NCBI GenBank assembly: GCA_025453675.1
Contig: JALOPW010000012.1
Coordinates: 1 to 51,792 of the forward strand
From: Methanolinea sp.
GTDB lineage: Archaea > Halobacteriota > Methanomicrobia > Methanomicrobiales > Methanospirillaceae
Reading direction: 5' to 3'
Length of the DNA stretch: 51,792 bases
Shown here: piece after piece, positions 25,790-34,624 of the stretch
How positions within the stretch are numbered: the stretch's first letter is position 1
Layout: each line of letters begins with the position of its first letter
The notes under the pieces: model-generated
Databases searched by the model: none
The model's input: the letters and a program-made list of their open reading frames with translations, nothing else
Told to the model about the DNA's origin: nothing
Position numbers and translations under genes: made by a program

Positions 25790-27411
25790 ACCTTCACCCC
25801 TGTCTTGATGTTGGATCCCTGGAGCGACTGGCAGGTATGTCCGTAAGGTGATCCCTGGGCATCCCAGGCCTGCGTCACATCCCTCCGGACGTGGGCTCCC
25901 CGGGACTCCTTCCGGAGCAGTGCGCCCCGCACCACCAGGGACGCGGTGGTGAGCATGTTCTGCACGATGCAGCATTCTGCGGGATTGGATTTCCCGGTGG
26001 CTTTCAGGGAGAGGGAGGAGAGGTGATTGATCACACCCTCTGTCTTCTCCAGATCTTTTGCAGTCCGGAATATCCCTGCCCCCTCCCACATGGCGATCTG
26101 GAGAGACCGGGCGACCGTTGTCGGGAGTACCTCGCCCCCGTAGAATACAGAAAGCCTCTTCTCCTGGGCCTCGATCTCCTCCCGGTGTATCCGTTTGACC
26201 CTCTTTTTGGCCTTCCCAGCCGATTCCCCGGCCCTCTTTCCAAAAACCTGGGTGTCTGCAAGCGCGTTGCCGCCCAGGCGGTTTGCCCCGTGCACACCTC
26301 CCGCCACCTCCCCGCAGGCATAGAGGCCGGGAACCGTGGTCTGCCCCTCTGTGGAGATCCGCAGGCCGCCCATGATATGGTGGGCAGTGGGTGCCACCTC
26401 CATGGGATCGTCCCGGATGTCCACCCCAAACTTCAGGAACTGCTCCAGCATCACCGGGAGCCTGCTCTCGATCTGTGAGCGGGGCAGGTGGGTCACGTCA
26501 AGATACACCCCCCCATGGGGGGTGCCCCGCCCTTCCATGATCTCGGTGGCGATGGAGCGGGCCACCACGTCCCGGGTGGAGAGTTCCATCCTCTCCGGGT
26601 CATATTTTATCATGAAACGCTCATTGAGTGCGTTTTTCAGGATACCCCCCTCCCCTCGCACCGCCTCGGTCACGAGGCGTCCCCGGGCGTCGTAGGGGTA
26701 TACTGCACCAGTGGGGTGGAACTGCACCTGCTCCATGTCCACAAGCTCGGCCCCCGCACGGAACCCCAGGGCGTACCCGTCACCGGTGCCGCTCGACGAA
26801 TTGGTGGAGATGTCGTAGATCCTGGTCCCTCCTCCTGTGGCAAGCACGGTGCTGTCGGCACGGATGGCGAGGAGTTCCCCGTTACGGTCGATTCCAAGCG
26901 CACCTGCCACGGTATTTTCGTCCTTGAAGAGATGGACGATCGTCACTTCCTGCAGGACCTCCGTCCCGGTAGCAGCCAGCCGGTCCATGAGGGTCAGCAT
27001 CATCTCATGGCCGGTGCGGTCTCCGGCATAGCAGGTGCGGGGAAAACGTTGCCCTCCAAACGGCCTCTGGGCCACCTCGCAACAGTCCGTCACGTCAAAG
27101 ACCGCCCCCCACCTGAGCAGGTCCCCCATCCTTTCCGGTGCCTCGTCCACGAGGAGGCGGACAAGGGCAGGATCGTTAAGGTAAGCCCCGCCTTTCATGG
27201 TATCCTCGAAGTGAACCTCGCAGGAGTCCTGCTCCCTGAGCACCGCATTGTATCCCCCTTCGGCCATGGTGGTGCATCCTCCCTTTCCGGCGATGGTCTT
27301 GGAGACAAGGATAGTCTCTCCATAACCAGAGGCCTCGATGGCTGCACGGACCCCGGCCCCGCCACTCCCGATTACCAGGACGTGGCAGTCCAAAAATTCA
27401 GCTGACCGCAT
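25786..27411 (-). CDS. tfrA: CoM/CoB-dependent fumarate reductase, flavoprotein subunit
   Basis: Catalytic FAD subunit (541 residues), homologous to succinate dehydrogenase/fumarate reductase flavoproteins: FAD loop VLVIGSGGAGVRAAIEA, TIAGKGGCTTMAEGG, VLATGGGTRIYD, substrate region QVQFHPTGAV, HHIMGGLRI and CGEVAGGVHGANRLGGNAL. With TfrB it supplies succinate for biosynthesis. The start MRSAEFLDCHVLVIG (27411) is preferred: a TATTTATG box lies about 30 nt upstream and there is no ribosome-binding site. The longer frame from 27441 would place that box inside the gene. It is divergent from lysC. Confidence 0.96.
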   Translation of the reverse strand: MRSAEFLDCHVLVIGSGGAGVRAAIEASGYGETILVSKTIAGKGGCTTMAEGGYNAVLREQDSCEVHFEDTMKGGAYLNDPALVRLLVDEAPERMGDLLRWGAVFDVTDCCEVAQRPFGGQRFPRTCYAGDRTGHEMMLTLMDRLAATGTEVLQEVTIVHLFKDENTVAGALGIDRNGELLAIRADSTVLATGGGTRIYDISTNSSSGTGDGYALGFRAGAELVDMEQVQFHPTGAVYPYDARGRLVTEAVRGEGGILKNALNERFMIKYDPERMELSTRDVVARSIATEIMEGRGTPHGGVYLDVTHLPRSQIESRLPVMLEQFLKFGVDIRDDPMEVAPTAHHIMGGLRISTEGQTTVPGLYACGEVAGGVHGANRLGGNALADTQVFGKRAGESAGKAKKRVKRIHREEIEAQEKRLSVFYGGEVLPTTVARSLQIAMWEGAGIFRTAKDLEKTEGVINHLSSLSLKATGKSNPAECCIVQNMLTTASLVVRGALLRKESRGAHVRRDVTQAWDAQGSPYGHTCQSLQGSNIKTGVKV

Positions 27412-27436
27412 CTTATTATAAGGTGGGTCATATACG

Positions 27437-27448
27437 TACATAAATAGC
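27437..27448. promoter_or_regulatory. Shared TATA element between tfrA and lysC
   Basis: CATAAATAG (27439-27447; TATTTATG on the other strand) lies 30-32 bp from both start codons, 27411 and 27473, and is at the centre of the 61-bp gap. A second AT-rich element, TTATTATAAG at 27413-27422, could instead serve lysC with a leader of about 28 nt. Confidence 0.5.
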
Positions 27449-27472
27449 TAGGAAAGGACAGCGTGAGCCCAG

Positions 27473-28873
27473 ATGAGGTTTTTGATGAAATTTGGCGGCA
27501 CTTCCGTGGCAGACGGGGCAAGTCTCTCCCGGGTGGTGGATATTGTGGAATCATCCTACGTTGCGGGAAACGAGGTTGCGGTGGTGATCTCAGCCCAGCG
27601 GGGGGTCACGGACCAGCTGATCACCATGGCCACGGAGCTGGCCAACAGCCCTGATTCGAGTGGAATCGGGCCGTTTATCAACTCATTGCGCGTTCGGCAC
27701 GGGAAGGTGCTCCTCGAGTCTGCCGAGGACTACGCCGACGAGGTGGGCATCCTCCTCGAGGAGCAGCTCTGCAACCTCGAGAATATCCTCAACGCAGTGC
27801 ACAACCTGCGGGAACTCACCCCGCGCTCCCGCGACTACATCATCACCTTCGGTGAGCGGCTCAACAGCCTGGTGGTGTCAGCTGCATTCCGGCAGCGGGA
27901 AATCCCTTCCACGACCCTTGACGGGTGCGAGGCCGGGATCGTCACTACCTCAAACCACGGCGAGGCCATGGCCCTCCCCGAAGGTGAAGGGAAGATCAGA
28001 AGCCGGGTGCTCCCTCTCCTCACCGGCATGGTCCCGGTGATCATGGGCTTCATGGGCTGCACAGAGAAGGGGATCGTCACCACACTGGGGAGGTCAGGAT
28101 CAGATTACTCGGCCGCCATAATTGGGGCAGCCATCGGAGCGGACGAGATCCTGATATGGACCGACGTGGACGGGATCATGACCTCAGACCCGCGGCTGAT
28201 CCCCGATGCGCGGGTGATCCAGACCATCTCCTACCTTGAGGTGATGGAGCTCTCCTACTTCGGGGCCAAAGTGATGCACCCCCGCTCCATCGAGCCGGCA
28301 ATGAAGAAGAACATCCTGGTACGGGTGAAGAACACCTTCAATCCCGACCACCCGGGAACTGCCATTGTCCGGGGGGAGAAGAGGGATAGCCGGGTAGTCA
28401 AGGCCCTCACCTATATCGAGAAAGTGGCCCTGGTCAACATCTGCGGGGCTCAGATGATAGGAAGGCCCGGGGTGGCGAAGGCAATATTCAGCCAGCTCGC
28501 TGACAGGGATGTGAATGTGATGATGATCTCCCAGGGCTCCTCCGAGGCCAATATCACCCTGGTGATAGAGGAGAGCCAGGAAGACACGGCCAGGGAAGCG
28601 CTGGCCGTCCTCTTGAACCAGGGAATGGTCAGGGAGGTGACCACCAACAGGGACGTCTGCGCTGTCGCCGTGGTGGGTGCGGGTATGGCCGGGGCCAAGG
28701 GTACCGGTGGCAGGATATTTACCGCGCTCGGGAATGGCGGGGTCAACGTGATGATGATCTCCCAGGGCTCCTCCGAGGTCAACATCTCTTTTGTGGTCAC
28801 CCAGGCAGACGGGCCAAAGGCCATGCGCATCCTGCACGATGAATTCCGGCTCTCAGAGGAGGACGATGAGTAA
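27473..28873 (+). CDS. lysC: Aspartate kinase with tandem ACT domains
   Basis: First step of the aspartate pathway (lysine, threonine, methionine). The kinase domain starts MKFGGTSVADG, with LGRSGSDYSAAIIGAAI and IWTDVDGIMTSDPR. Residues about 315-466 are two ACT domains; each contains NVMMISQGSSE, and the DNA for this segment is a 31-bp exact repeat (28517-28547 and 28748-28778). ACT domains usually bind lysine or threonine for feedback control. Length 466 residues is typical. It overlaps purM by 8 nt. Confidence 0.96.
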   Translation: MRFLMKFGGTSVADGASLSRVVDIVESSYVAGNEVAVVISAQRGVTDQLITMATELANSPDSSGIGPFINSLRVRHGKVLLESAEDYADEVGILLEEQLCNLENILNAVHNLRELTPRSRDYIITFGERLNSLVVSAAFRQREIPSTTLDGCEAGIVTTSNHGEAMALPEGEGKIRSRVLPLLTGMVPVIMGFMGCTEKGIVTTLGRSGSDYSAAIIGAAIGADEILIWTDVDGIMTSDPRLIPDARVIQTISYLEVMELSYFGAKVMHPRSIEPAMKKNILVRVKNTFNPDHPGTAIVRGEKRDSRVVKALTYIEKVALVNICGAQMIGRPGVAKAIFSQLADRDVNVMMISQGSSEANITLVIEESQEDTAREALAVLLNQGMVREVTTNRDVCAVAVVGAGMAGAKGTGGRIFTALGNGGVNVMMISQGSSEVNISFVVTQADGPKAMRILHDEFRLSEEDDE

Positions 28874-29861
28874 TCCCCATACCTACCGGGAGGCGGGGGT
28901 TGACATCCGCCTCGAGGCGAATGCCATCTCTGCACTGGTGCAGAATCTCTCGTACCGGAGGAAGGGAAACTATCCCATGATGGGCGGGGTGGGCCATTTT
29001 GCCGGGCTAATCGACTTCGGCCACCTGGTGCTCGCCCTCACCGTTGACGGTGTGGGGACCAAGATGCTGGTGGCGGACCGACTACAGGACTGGTCGACGG
29101 TGGGGATCGACTGCATGGCCATGAACGTGAACGATCTCTATGTGATGAACATGGAGCCGGTGGCATTCGTCGATTATATCGCTACTGATCGCCTCTCTGA
29201 AGAGCAGATGGCCCAGATTGGGGTGGGGCTGAACGAGGGGGCGAGGCTCGCCAACGTCAATATCGTTGGTGGAGAGACCGCGACACTCAAGGGCCTGGTC
29301 AACGGCCTGGACCTTGCAGGGACCTGTGTCGGGGTGCAGGAGAAGGGAAAAGTAATTACCGGGGAGCGAATTCGCCCGGGAGACCTGGTGGTGGGAATCC
29401 CCTCATCCGGGATCCACAGCAACGGGCTCTCGCTTGCACGGCGTGTGGTGGAAGGCCAGGATGCATGGGAAGAGACCCTCCCTTCCGGGAGGAGTATTGG
29501 AAGAGAACTCCTGGTGCCTACCCGTATCTACCACGAAGTGCTCACTCTGACCGCGGAGACCGAAGTGCATGGAATGTGCCACGTCACCGGTGGGGGGCTC
29601 CTCAACTTCTCGAGGCTGACAAGGTATGGATTTGAATTCACGGACCCCATGCCCCCGCACGAGATATTTACCTGGATCCAGGACCACGGCGAGGTGGAGA
29701 ACGCCGAGATGTTCAGGACATTCAACATGGGCATGGGGTATGCCTTTGTGGTCCCGGAAGGAGCAGAAGGTCCCATCCTCGCAAAGGTCAGCGGGAGCAG
29801 GGTAGTGGGAAGCGTCACTGCCCGTCCTGGAATATGGTTGAATGGGGCAGAAATACGATAA
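28866..29861 (+). CDS. purM: Phosphoribosylformylglycinamidine cyclo-ligase (AIR synthetase)
   Basis: Closes the imidazole ring in purine synthesis using ATP. The 331-residue protein has the PurM/AIRS core: LVLALTVDGVGTKMLVA, IDCMAMNVNDLYVMNMEPVAF, GGETATLKGLV and GLPSSGIHSNGLSLAR-like GIPSSGIHSNGL. Start MSNPHTYREAG at 28866 follows GAGGAGG and overlaps the end of lysC by 8 nt, so the two genes are coupled although their pathways differ. T-rich sequence follows the stop. Confidence 0.96.
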   Translation: MSNPHTYREAGVDIRLEANAISALVQNLSYRRKGNYPMMGGVGHFAGLIDFGHLVLALTVDGVGTKMLVADRLQDWSTVGIDCMAMNVNDLYVMNMEPVAFVDYIATDRLSEEQMAQIGVGLNEGARLANVNIVGGETATLKGLVNGLDLAGTCVGVQEKGKVITGERIRPGDLVVGIPSSGIHSNGLSLARRVVEGQDAWEETLPSGRSIGRELLVPTRIYHEVLTLTAETEVHGMCHVTGGGLLNFSRLTRYGFEFTDPMPPHEIFTWIQDHGEVENAEMFRTFNMGMGYAFVVPEGAEGPILAKVSGSRVVGSVTARPGIWLNGAEIR

Positions 29862-29872
29862 TTTTTTTACCC
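29862..29872. terminator. Oligo-T run between convergent purM and ZPR1-like genes
   Basis: A run of seven T directly after the purM stop (about 29863-29869) separates it from the stop of the convergent gene at 29867. It fits an archaeal terminator for purM. Confidence 0.4.
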
Positions 29873-30418
29873 GGCATTTTCCTGGTCTGATCCGCATTCG
29901 ATACCAGTGATGGGATAGATCCTGGCCCTATCGCCCAGGATGGCAGAATTTCCGGTAGGATCGTCAATACGGAGCGTTACGGAGAGCCGTCCTTCCTTCA
30001 CGTCTGCAAGCCGATCCCGCAGGTTCCTGGCATTCTTCCGTTCCTCCTCATCCTCCGTCCAGCCCATAACATTGGCAATGACTGCATCGATGCGGTTGAG
30101 GACCCCCTCCACGTTGGAGACAAAACCCTCGCAGGCCGGGCCTGGATTGACATGCACTCCCAGCTCCGGGATGCTGACGATCCCGTTCATGCTCCGCACT
30201 ACACGGGTATTCAGGTCATCAGGGGACAGGATTGTCAATTCCCACCGGGATGGCTCGGCATTCTTCAGCAGCTGGGTGTCCACAAAGCGGTACCCGCAGA
30301 CCGGGCAGCGGGCGGACATGATCAGTATTCCGGAAAAATAGGGGATATCTTCTGTCTGGTAGAGATACTCTATCTCCGTGCCGCAGGCCGGGCAGGGCCC
30401 GGGAACCACCTGCCGCAC
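29867..30418 (-). CDS. ZPR1-type zinc-finger protein
   Basis: A 183-residue archaeal ZPR1-domain protein: a four-cysteine zinc finger PCPACGTEI...RCPVCGYR near the N-terminus followed by the beta-rich ZPR1 domain (SRWELTILSPDDLNTRVVRS, GIVSIPELGV, GPACEGFVSNVEGVL). Eukaryotic ZPR1 assists folding of elongation factor 1A; the archaeal role is not established, though a link to aEF1A is an attractive inference. A GTG start follows the sepF stop by 3 nt, so it is co-transcribed with sepF. Confidence 0.92.
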   Translation of the reverse strand: MRQVVPGPCPACGTEIEYLYQTEDIPYFSGILIMSARCPVCGYRFVDTQLLKNAEPSRWELTILSPDDLNTRVVRSMNGIVSIPELGVHVNPGPACEGFVSNVEGVLNRIDAVIANVMGWTEDEEERKNARNLRDRLADVKEGRLSVTLRIDDPTGNSAILGDRARIYPITGIECGSDQENAG

Positions 30419-30421
30419 TCT

Positions 30422-30793
30422 TCAGCTGACCCCGCCGATCTTGTCTCTCGAGATCTTCACGGAATTCGGGGTGATTACCACGTACCGCTGGTCTCCAAGC
30501 CCGATGATGTCCCCGTTGACATCCTTTGCCACTTCTTTCAGATCCTTGAGGACCCGTTCGTACATGACCTTGTCAGCCTTGAGCTTGGCGATATCCACGA
30601 TGACGATGTTTCCATTGTAGATCTCGTCCTTGATACGCGGACTGTCCTTGATATCTCCCACGGTGGCAATTTTCACGAACAGTGCCGGGGCACCTGCCTC
30701 AGCCTCCTCGAACGCCTCGAGGTCGAGGTCCATGTAATCGTCTTCAGATGAAGGGGTACTCTTTCCAAGAAGGGTATCCAGGAATTTTACCAT
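30422..30793 (-). CDS. sepF: Archaeal SepF, FtsZ anchor of the division ring
   Basis: Links FtsZ to the membrane in archaea that have FtsZ but divide without FtsA. The 123-residue protein has a short amphipathic membrane-binding N-terminus (MVKFLDTLLGKS), an acidic linker and a C-terminal DUF552 domain with LFVKIATVGDIKD, NGNIVIVDIAKLK and GDIIGLGDQRYVVITP. A TATA-like ATTTATTTAAT (about 30812-30822, on the minus strand TTAAATAAAT) is centred 25 nt before the ATG with no ribosome-binding site: probably leaderless. The ZPR1-like gene follows at once. Confidence 0.93.
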   Translation of the reverse strand: MVKFLDTLLGKSTPSSEDDYMDLDLEAFEEAEAGAPALFVKIATVGDIKDSPRIKDEIYNGNIVIVDIAKLKADKVMYERVLKDLKEVAKDVNGDIIGLGDQRYVVITPNSVKISRDKIGGVS

Positions 30794-30810
30794 GGGAAAA
30801 ATTGTCTATT

Positions 30811-30824
30811 GTCATTTATTTAAT
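30811..30824 (-). promoter_or_regulatory. TATA box of sepF
   Basis: A TTAAATAAAT element read on the minus strand, about 25 nt upstream of the sepF ATG at 30793, with AT-only flanks; it is the only candidate core promoter for the sepF-ZPR1 pair. Confidence 0.55.
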
Positions 30825-30914
30825 AGTATCTATGCAAAATGGGATATTCCCCGTCCGGAAGCCTGGATTTGACGATCGACTGTTCGTGGTGCGGCGAAAA
30901 AGCGCCTGGGTTTC

Positions 30915-31412
30915 TTACATCTCCAGGGACCAGAGATCATCCCCCACGTAATATTTGGTCTTGATCACCTTTCCGTTACGCTTCTCCCGCATCTCTCCGG
31001 CATCAAAAAGGGCGATTCCCAGGGCGATCGGCTTTCCGTGCCGCTCCTCCACCACCTGGACGGGCATTCCCGCCCGGATGTCATCCGAGATGGAGGTGAT
31101 CCCGGGGCGCATCACATCCGCACCCTTGATCACAAAAGGTACCGCGCCCGAGTCGACGACAACCCTGCGCCCGGGGAAGGGATGTTCAAGGAGACCCCGC
31201 AATGTGGGAAAGACCATCCCCTGAAGGTGCATAAGCATTGGTTTCTTGTCTATCAGGTAGAGGGAGATCCCGGCATCGGTCTCCAGGATCTCCATCCGGT
31301 CTCCGGGAAAGAGGCTGGCGGCCTCTCCTATCTGCTCCCGTAATCCTGCCATAAGCTCCTGCGCCTGGGATCTCCGTATGGTATGCCGTTTTCTCGGGGT
31401 GATTCGCGACAT
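30915..31412 (-). CDS. PUA-domain RNA-binding protein (MCT-1-like)
   Basis: A 165-residue archaeal protein with an N-terminal DUF1947-type region (RKRHTIRRSQAQELMAGLRE) and a C-terminal PUA domain (GRRVVVDSGAVPFVIKGADVMRPGI, VQVVEERHGKPIALGIALF), related to eukaryotic MCT-1/eIF2D N-termini. Probably binds structured RNA in translation. The start is uncertain: ATG 31412 has AAAGGA directly against it, too close to work well; ATG 31457 would add 15 residues and could be leaderless from a weak GATATC element. Confidence 0.9.
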   Translation of the reverse strand: MSRITPRKRHTIRRSQAQELMAGLREQIGEAASLFPGDRMEILETDAGISLYLIDKKPMLMHLQGMVFPTLRGLLEHPFPGRRVVVDSGAVPFVIKGADVMRPGITSISDDIRAGMPVQVVEERHGKPIALGIALFDAGEMREKRNGKVIKTKYYVGDDLWSLEM

Positions 31413-31574
31413 TCCTTTCACATGGATATTGCTGCCATTTCCCAAAAAAACATCCATTGTATCCCAGGACGGGATGTTTTTTGATATCTCTTCAATATTG
31501 CCCTTATTGTGTGAAAAGGTGGCGTGGAGAAGCGTTTGGAATCTCCAGTACATTTAAGTATACGCATTACGCAC

Positions 31575-31582
31575 ATATATTA
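31575..31582 (+). promoter_or_regulatory. TATA box of the LSm-eL37-purF operon
   Basis: ATATATTA lies about 33 nt before the LSm ATG at 31612, predicting a very short leader. It is the best TATA match in the 200-bp gap to the divergent PUA gene. Confidence 0.6.
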
Positions 31583-31593
31583 CCCCAAAGTGA

Positions 31594-31842
<249 letters not shown>

Positions 31843-31887
31843 GCAGCATATACAAGAGAAGGCACAATTCAAAAAAGAAGGTGAATC

Positions 31888-32070
31888 ATGTCGAAAGGAA
31901 CTCCATCAATGGGAAAGAGGCATCATAAGACGCATATTGCCTGTCGCAGGTGCGGAAGCGTCTCCTATCACCTGCGTCACAAGACCTGCTCAGCCTGCGG
32001 ATTCGGCAAGAGTACAAAGATACGCGGGTATAAGTGGACGATGAAGAGGCCGAAGGTCCCCACCCATTAA
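31888..32070 (+). CDS. rpl37e: Large ribosomal subunit protein eL37
   Basis: A 60-residue basic ribosomal protein with a zinc finger built from CRRCG and CSACGFG. The N-terminus [22 protein letters not shown] and the segment [12 protein letters not shown] are typical of archaeal eL37. It lies 45 bp after the LSm gene and 9 bp before purF. Confidence 0.97.
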   Translation: MSKGTPSMGKRHHKTHIACRRCGSVSYHLRHKTCSACGFGKSTKIRGYKWTMKRPKVPTH

Positions 32071-32079
32071 AGGCCTCCT

Positions 32080-33501
32080 ATGTGCGGAATCGTTGGCATC
32101 AGGGATGCTGGCGGTGTTTCCTTCTCCATTTATTATGCGCTCTACGCGCTCCAGCACAGGGGGCAGGAGAGCGCGGGGATCTCCACTTTTGACGCCACCA
32201 GGCTGCATAAGCACAAAGGCCAGGGCCTTGTGGCTGAAGTGTTCGATTCTTCCATTCTCGAGACCCTGGAAGGAAATGTGGGTATCGGTCACGTGAGATA
32301 TCCCACCACCGGTGCGAACCGCCCGGAGAATGCCCAGCCGTTCAATTTTGTCTATCGTGATCATATCATCTCCCTCGCCCACAATGGCAACCTGGTGAAT
32401 AGCCGGGAACTGAGAGACGAATACGAGTGCCGGGGCCAGACTTTCTGTTCCACCACTGACACGGAACTGATTGCAAAGGTGATCACCGAGGAGATGAGCC
32501 ACTCCGGGTGCGTCGAGGATGCGGTTCACCGCTGCATGCGAGTGTTGAAAGGCTCCTATTCCGTGGTTTTGATGATCGACGGGGTGCTCTACGGTTTTCG
32601 CGATCCGCTGGGTATCAAGCCCATGTGCATCGGAAAGGCGGGGCAGGGCTTGATCCTTGCATCCGAGAGCGTGGCCGTCGATGCCCTGGCGGGGACATTC
32701 ATCCGTGATGTGGCCCCCGGAGAGCTCGTCTGCATCGATGACCAGGGTATGCGCAGCATGCAGATCGCAATCTCCCGTAGAAAGGCCCACTGCATTTTCG
32801 AGTACATCTACTTTGCCCGTGCAGACGCGGTCCTCGATGGGGCGCTGGTCTACGATGTCCGGCTGAAAATCGGGCAGAAACTCTTTGAAGAGGCTCCTGT
32901 GGAGGCGGATTCAGTCTGCCCGGTGCCAGACTCAGGTACTGCCTATGCTATCGGGCACTCAGCCCGGTCAGGCATACCATTCGTGGAGAGCCTCCTGAAG
33001 AACCGGTATATGGGCCGGACTTTTATCATGGCCACCCAGAAAGAGCGCGAGATGGCGGTCCGTATCAAGCTGAACCCCATTCGGGAACACCTGGACAACA
33101 AGTCTGTGGTGCTGGTGGATGACAGCATCGTGCGGGGAACCACGTCCCGAAGGATCATCGGGATCATGCGGGATGCCGGTGCACGTGAGATCCACATGCG
33201 CATCGGCTCCCCTGCTATCAAGGCCCCCTGTTACCTCGGGGTTGACATGCCCACCCGGGAGGAGCTGATCGCAAGCGACAAGGTACAGGAGGAGGTTCGG
33301 AAGAGGATCACCGCCACCTCTCTCCATCACATCTCCATCGATGCCCTGGTGGAAGCCATAGGGATAGACCAGGCCGATCTGTGCACAGGCTGCCTGACAG
33401 GATGTTACCCGGTGGAGATCCCTGGTGAAGAGAGCAGCCCCCCTCCGGTTGATTTCCTGGACGGGACGTATCAGACCCGGCTTGAGTCGTTCGGTTCCTG
33501 A
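32080..33501 (+). CDS. purF: Amidophosphoribosyltransferase
   Basis: First committed step of purine synthesis, making phosphoribosylamine from PRPP and glutamine. The class II glutamine amidotransferase domain begins MCGIVGIRD, so the catalytic Cys2 needs only removal of Met and there is no propeptide. Further motifs are ALQHRGQESAGI, the PRPP loop VVLVDDSIVRGTTSRRI and the C-terminal cysteine cluster CTGCLTGCYP, which in related enzymes binds a 4Fe-4S cluster and could make the enzyme oxygen-sensitive. Length 473 residues. AAGG lies 7 nt before the ATG. Downstream is a copy of the dispersed repeat. Confidence 0.97.
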   Translation: MCGIVGIRDAGGVSFSIYYALYALQHRGQESAGISTFDATRLHKHKGQGLVAEVFDSSILETLEGNVGIGHVRYPTTGANRPENAQPFNFVYRDHIISLAHNGNLVNSRELRDEYECRGQTFCSTTDTELIAKVITEEMSHSGCVEDAVHRCMRVLKGSYSVVLMIDGVLYGFRDPLGIKPMCIGKAGQGLILASESVAVDALAGTFIRDVAPGELVCIDDQGMRSMQIAISRRKAHCIFEYIYFARADAVLDGALVYDVRLKIGQKLFEEAPVEADSVCPVPDSGTAYAIGHSARSGIPFVESLLKNRYMGRTFIMATQKEREMAVRIKLNPIREHLDNKSVVLVDDSIVRGTTSRRIIGIMRDAGAREIHMRIGSPAIKAPCYLGVDMPTREELIASDKVQEEVRKRITATSLHHISIDALVEAIGIDQADLCTGCLTGCYPVEIPGEESSPPPVDFLDGTYQTRLESFGS

Positions 33502-33520
33502 AAAGGTTCTGGATTCCTAT

Positions 33521-33731
33521 TTTTTCTAATGAAAATGGCTTCGCCATTTTCATGATTTATGTCCGAAATCCTGAAAGGAGTTTATAGTGTGTTTATATGA
33601 AAATTGCATTCTTGTCTTCATGCATTATGCGTGTTGCCCGAGAATGTGGCACATATAGGGTCAATAGGCACACAGCTCCGTCATTCTCACAAAGTATGCC
33701 TGTGTCTCAAAGGGAATCATCGTGTTCTTTC
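33521..33731 (+). repeat. Dispersed intergenic hairpin repeat, copy C (left half intact, right half degenerate)
   Basis: Positions 33521-33604 match copy B with two differences in 84 nt, including the perfect hairpin at 33529-33553. The second hairpin has decayed (GAAAATTGCATTCTTG instead of the palindrome). Further on, 33695-33731 resembles the repeat tail (TGTGTCTCAAAGGGAATCAT, then T-rich), so the right half seems to have been interrupted or lengthened by about 65 nt. It fills the space after purF. Confidence 0.85.
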
Positions 33732-33781
33732 ATCCGTACCGTAACAAGGGGATGGAAACAAATTTTTTAGAAACAGAGCAA

Positions 33782-33856
33782 TAGCGAGGGATGGATTTGA
33801 ACCATCGATCTACGGGTTATGAGCCCGTCGGGATATCCTGACTACCCCACCTCGCT
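33782..33856 (-). tRNA. Initiator tRNA-Met (CAT)
   Basis: On the minus strand the 75-nt sequence folds into a full cloverleaf: 7-bp acceptor AGCGAGG/CCTCGCT, D arm with GG, anticodon stem ACGGG/CCCGT, loop CTCATAA with anticodon CAT, T arm GATGG/CCATC with TTCAAAT, discriminator A. The A1-U72 pair and three consecutive G-C pairs at the foot of the anticodon stem mark it as the archaeal initiator rather than elongator Met or Ile2. No intron; the 3' CCA is not encoded. A TATA-like element (GATATAG, 33893-33899) lies upstream. Confidence 0.95.
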
Positions 33857-33978
33857 TCCTGGAATGCAGGGTTAGTAATTCACAATCTGCAGAGATATAG
33901 TTTGCCCCCGGATAATACGTGCGGGGGGAGGGAACGTGGGGGAGTGATTATGAGATCCCATTCCTATATCCCCTCAAT

Positions 33979-34398
33979 ATGGAAGATGAGGAACTGCAGC
34001 GGATCAGGGAGAAGAGACTCCGGGAGCTTGAGGAGAGACTGCACACTCCCAGGGAGGCACCGCCGGCTGCGAAGGTGCTCCTCGTGGAAGAGTCGAATTT
34101 TCGCGCTCTGCTTTCACAGCACCCCCGACTGGTGGTGGACTTCTGGGCAGAGTGGTGCGGGCCCTGCCGGATGGTTGGACCGGTGATAGAAGATCTCTGC
34201 CGTGAGATGGCAGGGCAGGTCACCTTCGGGAAATGTAACACCGATCACAACCAGAGGATAGCTGCCCAGTTCGGCATCTCGGCCATTCCCACCATCATCC
34301 TCTTCAGTGGAGGGCAGCTGGCGGACCGGATCATTGGTGCGTATCCAAAAGCGTCCATAAAATCGAGGATCTGCAAAATATACGGCCTTCCCACGTGA
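33979..34398 (+). CDS. Thioredoxin with a charged N-terminal helix
   Basis: A cytoplasmic thiol reductase. The thioredoxin fold has LVVDFWAEWCGPCRMVGP with the CGPC active site, and the cis-proline segment ISAIPTIILF. The N-terminal 40 residues (EDEELQRIREKRLRELEERL) form a highly charged helix not found in classical thioredoxins; similar extensions occur in other methanogen thioredoxins. Start ATG 33979 is preferred: a GATTATGA element lies about 29 nt upstream and there is no ribosome-binding site. A GTG at 33919 would add 20 residues. Confidence 0.93.
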   Translation: MEDEELQRIREKRLRELEERLHTPREAPPAAKVLLVEESNFRALLSQHPRLVVDFWAEWCGPCRMVGPVIEDLCREMAGQVTFGKCNTDHNQRIAAQFGISAIPTIILFSGGQLADRIIGAYPKASIKSRICKIYGLPT

Positions 34399-34624
34399 AG
34401 GGGCGGGGGGCTGTCCTTCCAGATGAGTCGGAGTCCCTTTCTGGAGACTCTTCCGCTGTCGAGATAGACCGCCCGTCGCCGTACTTCAGGGGATTGATTC
34501 TTGCAGAGTCTCTTCATCCACGGGTGCACGATCCCCCCACCTCCCTTTGAGAACGATTCTTACCGGTTCATTTGGCACGCCCAGCAAAACCATATTAAGG
34601 CCCGCCGGATCACCACTGTACCCA

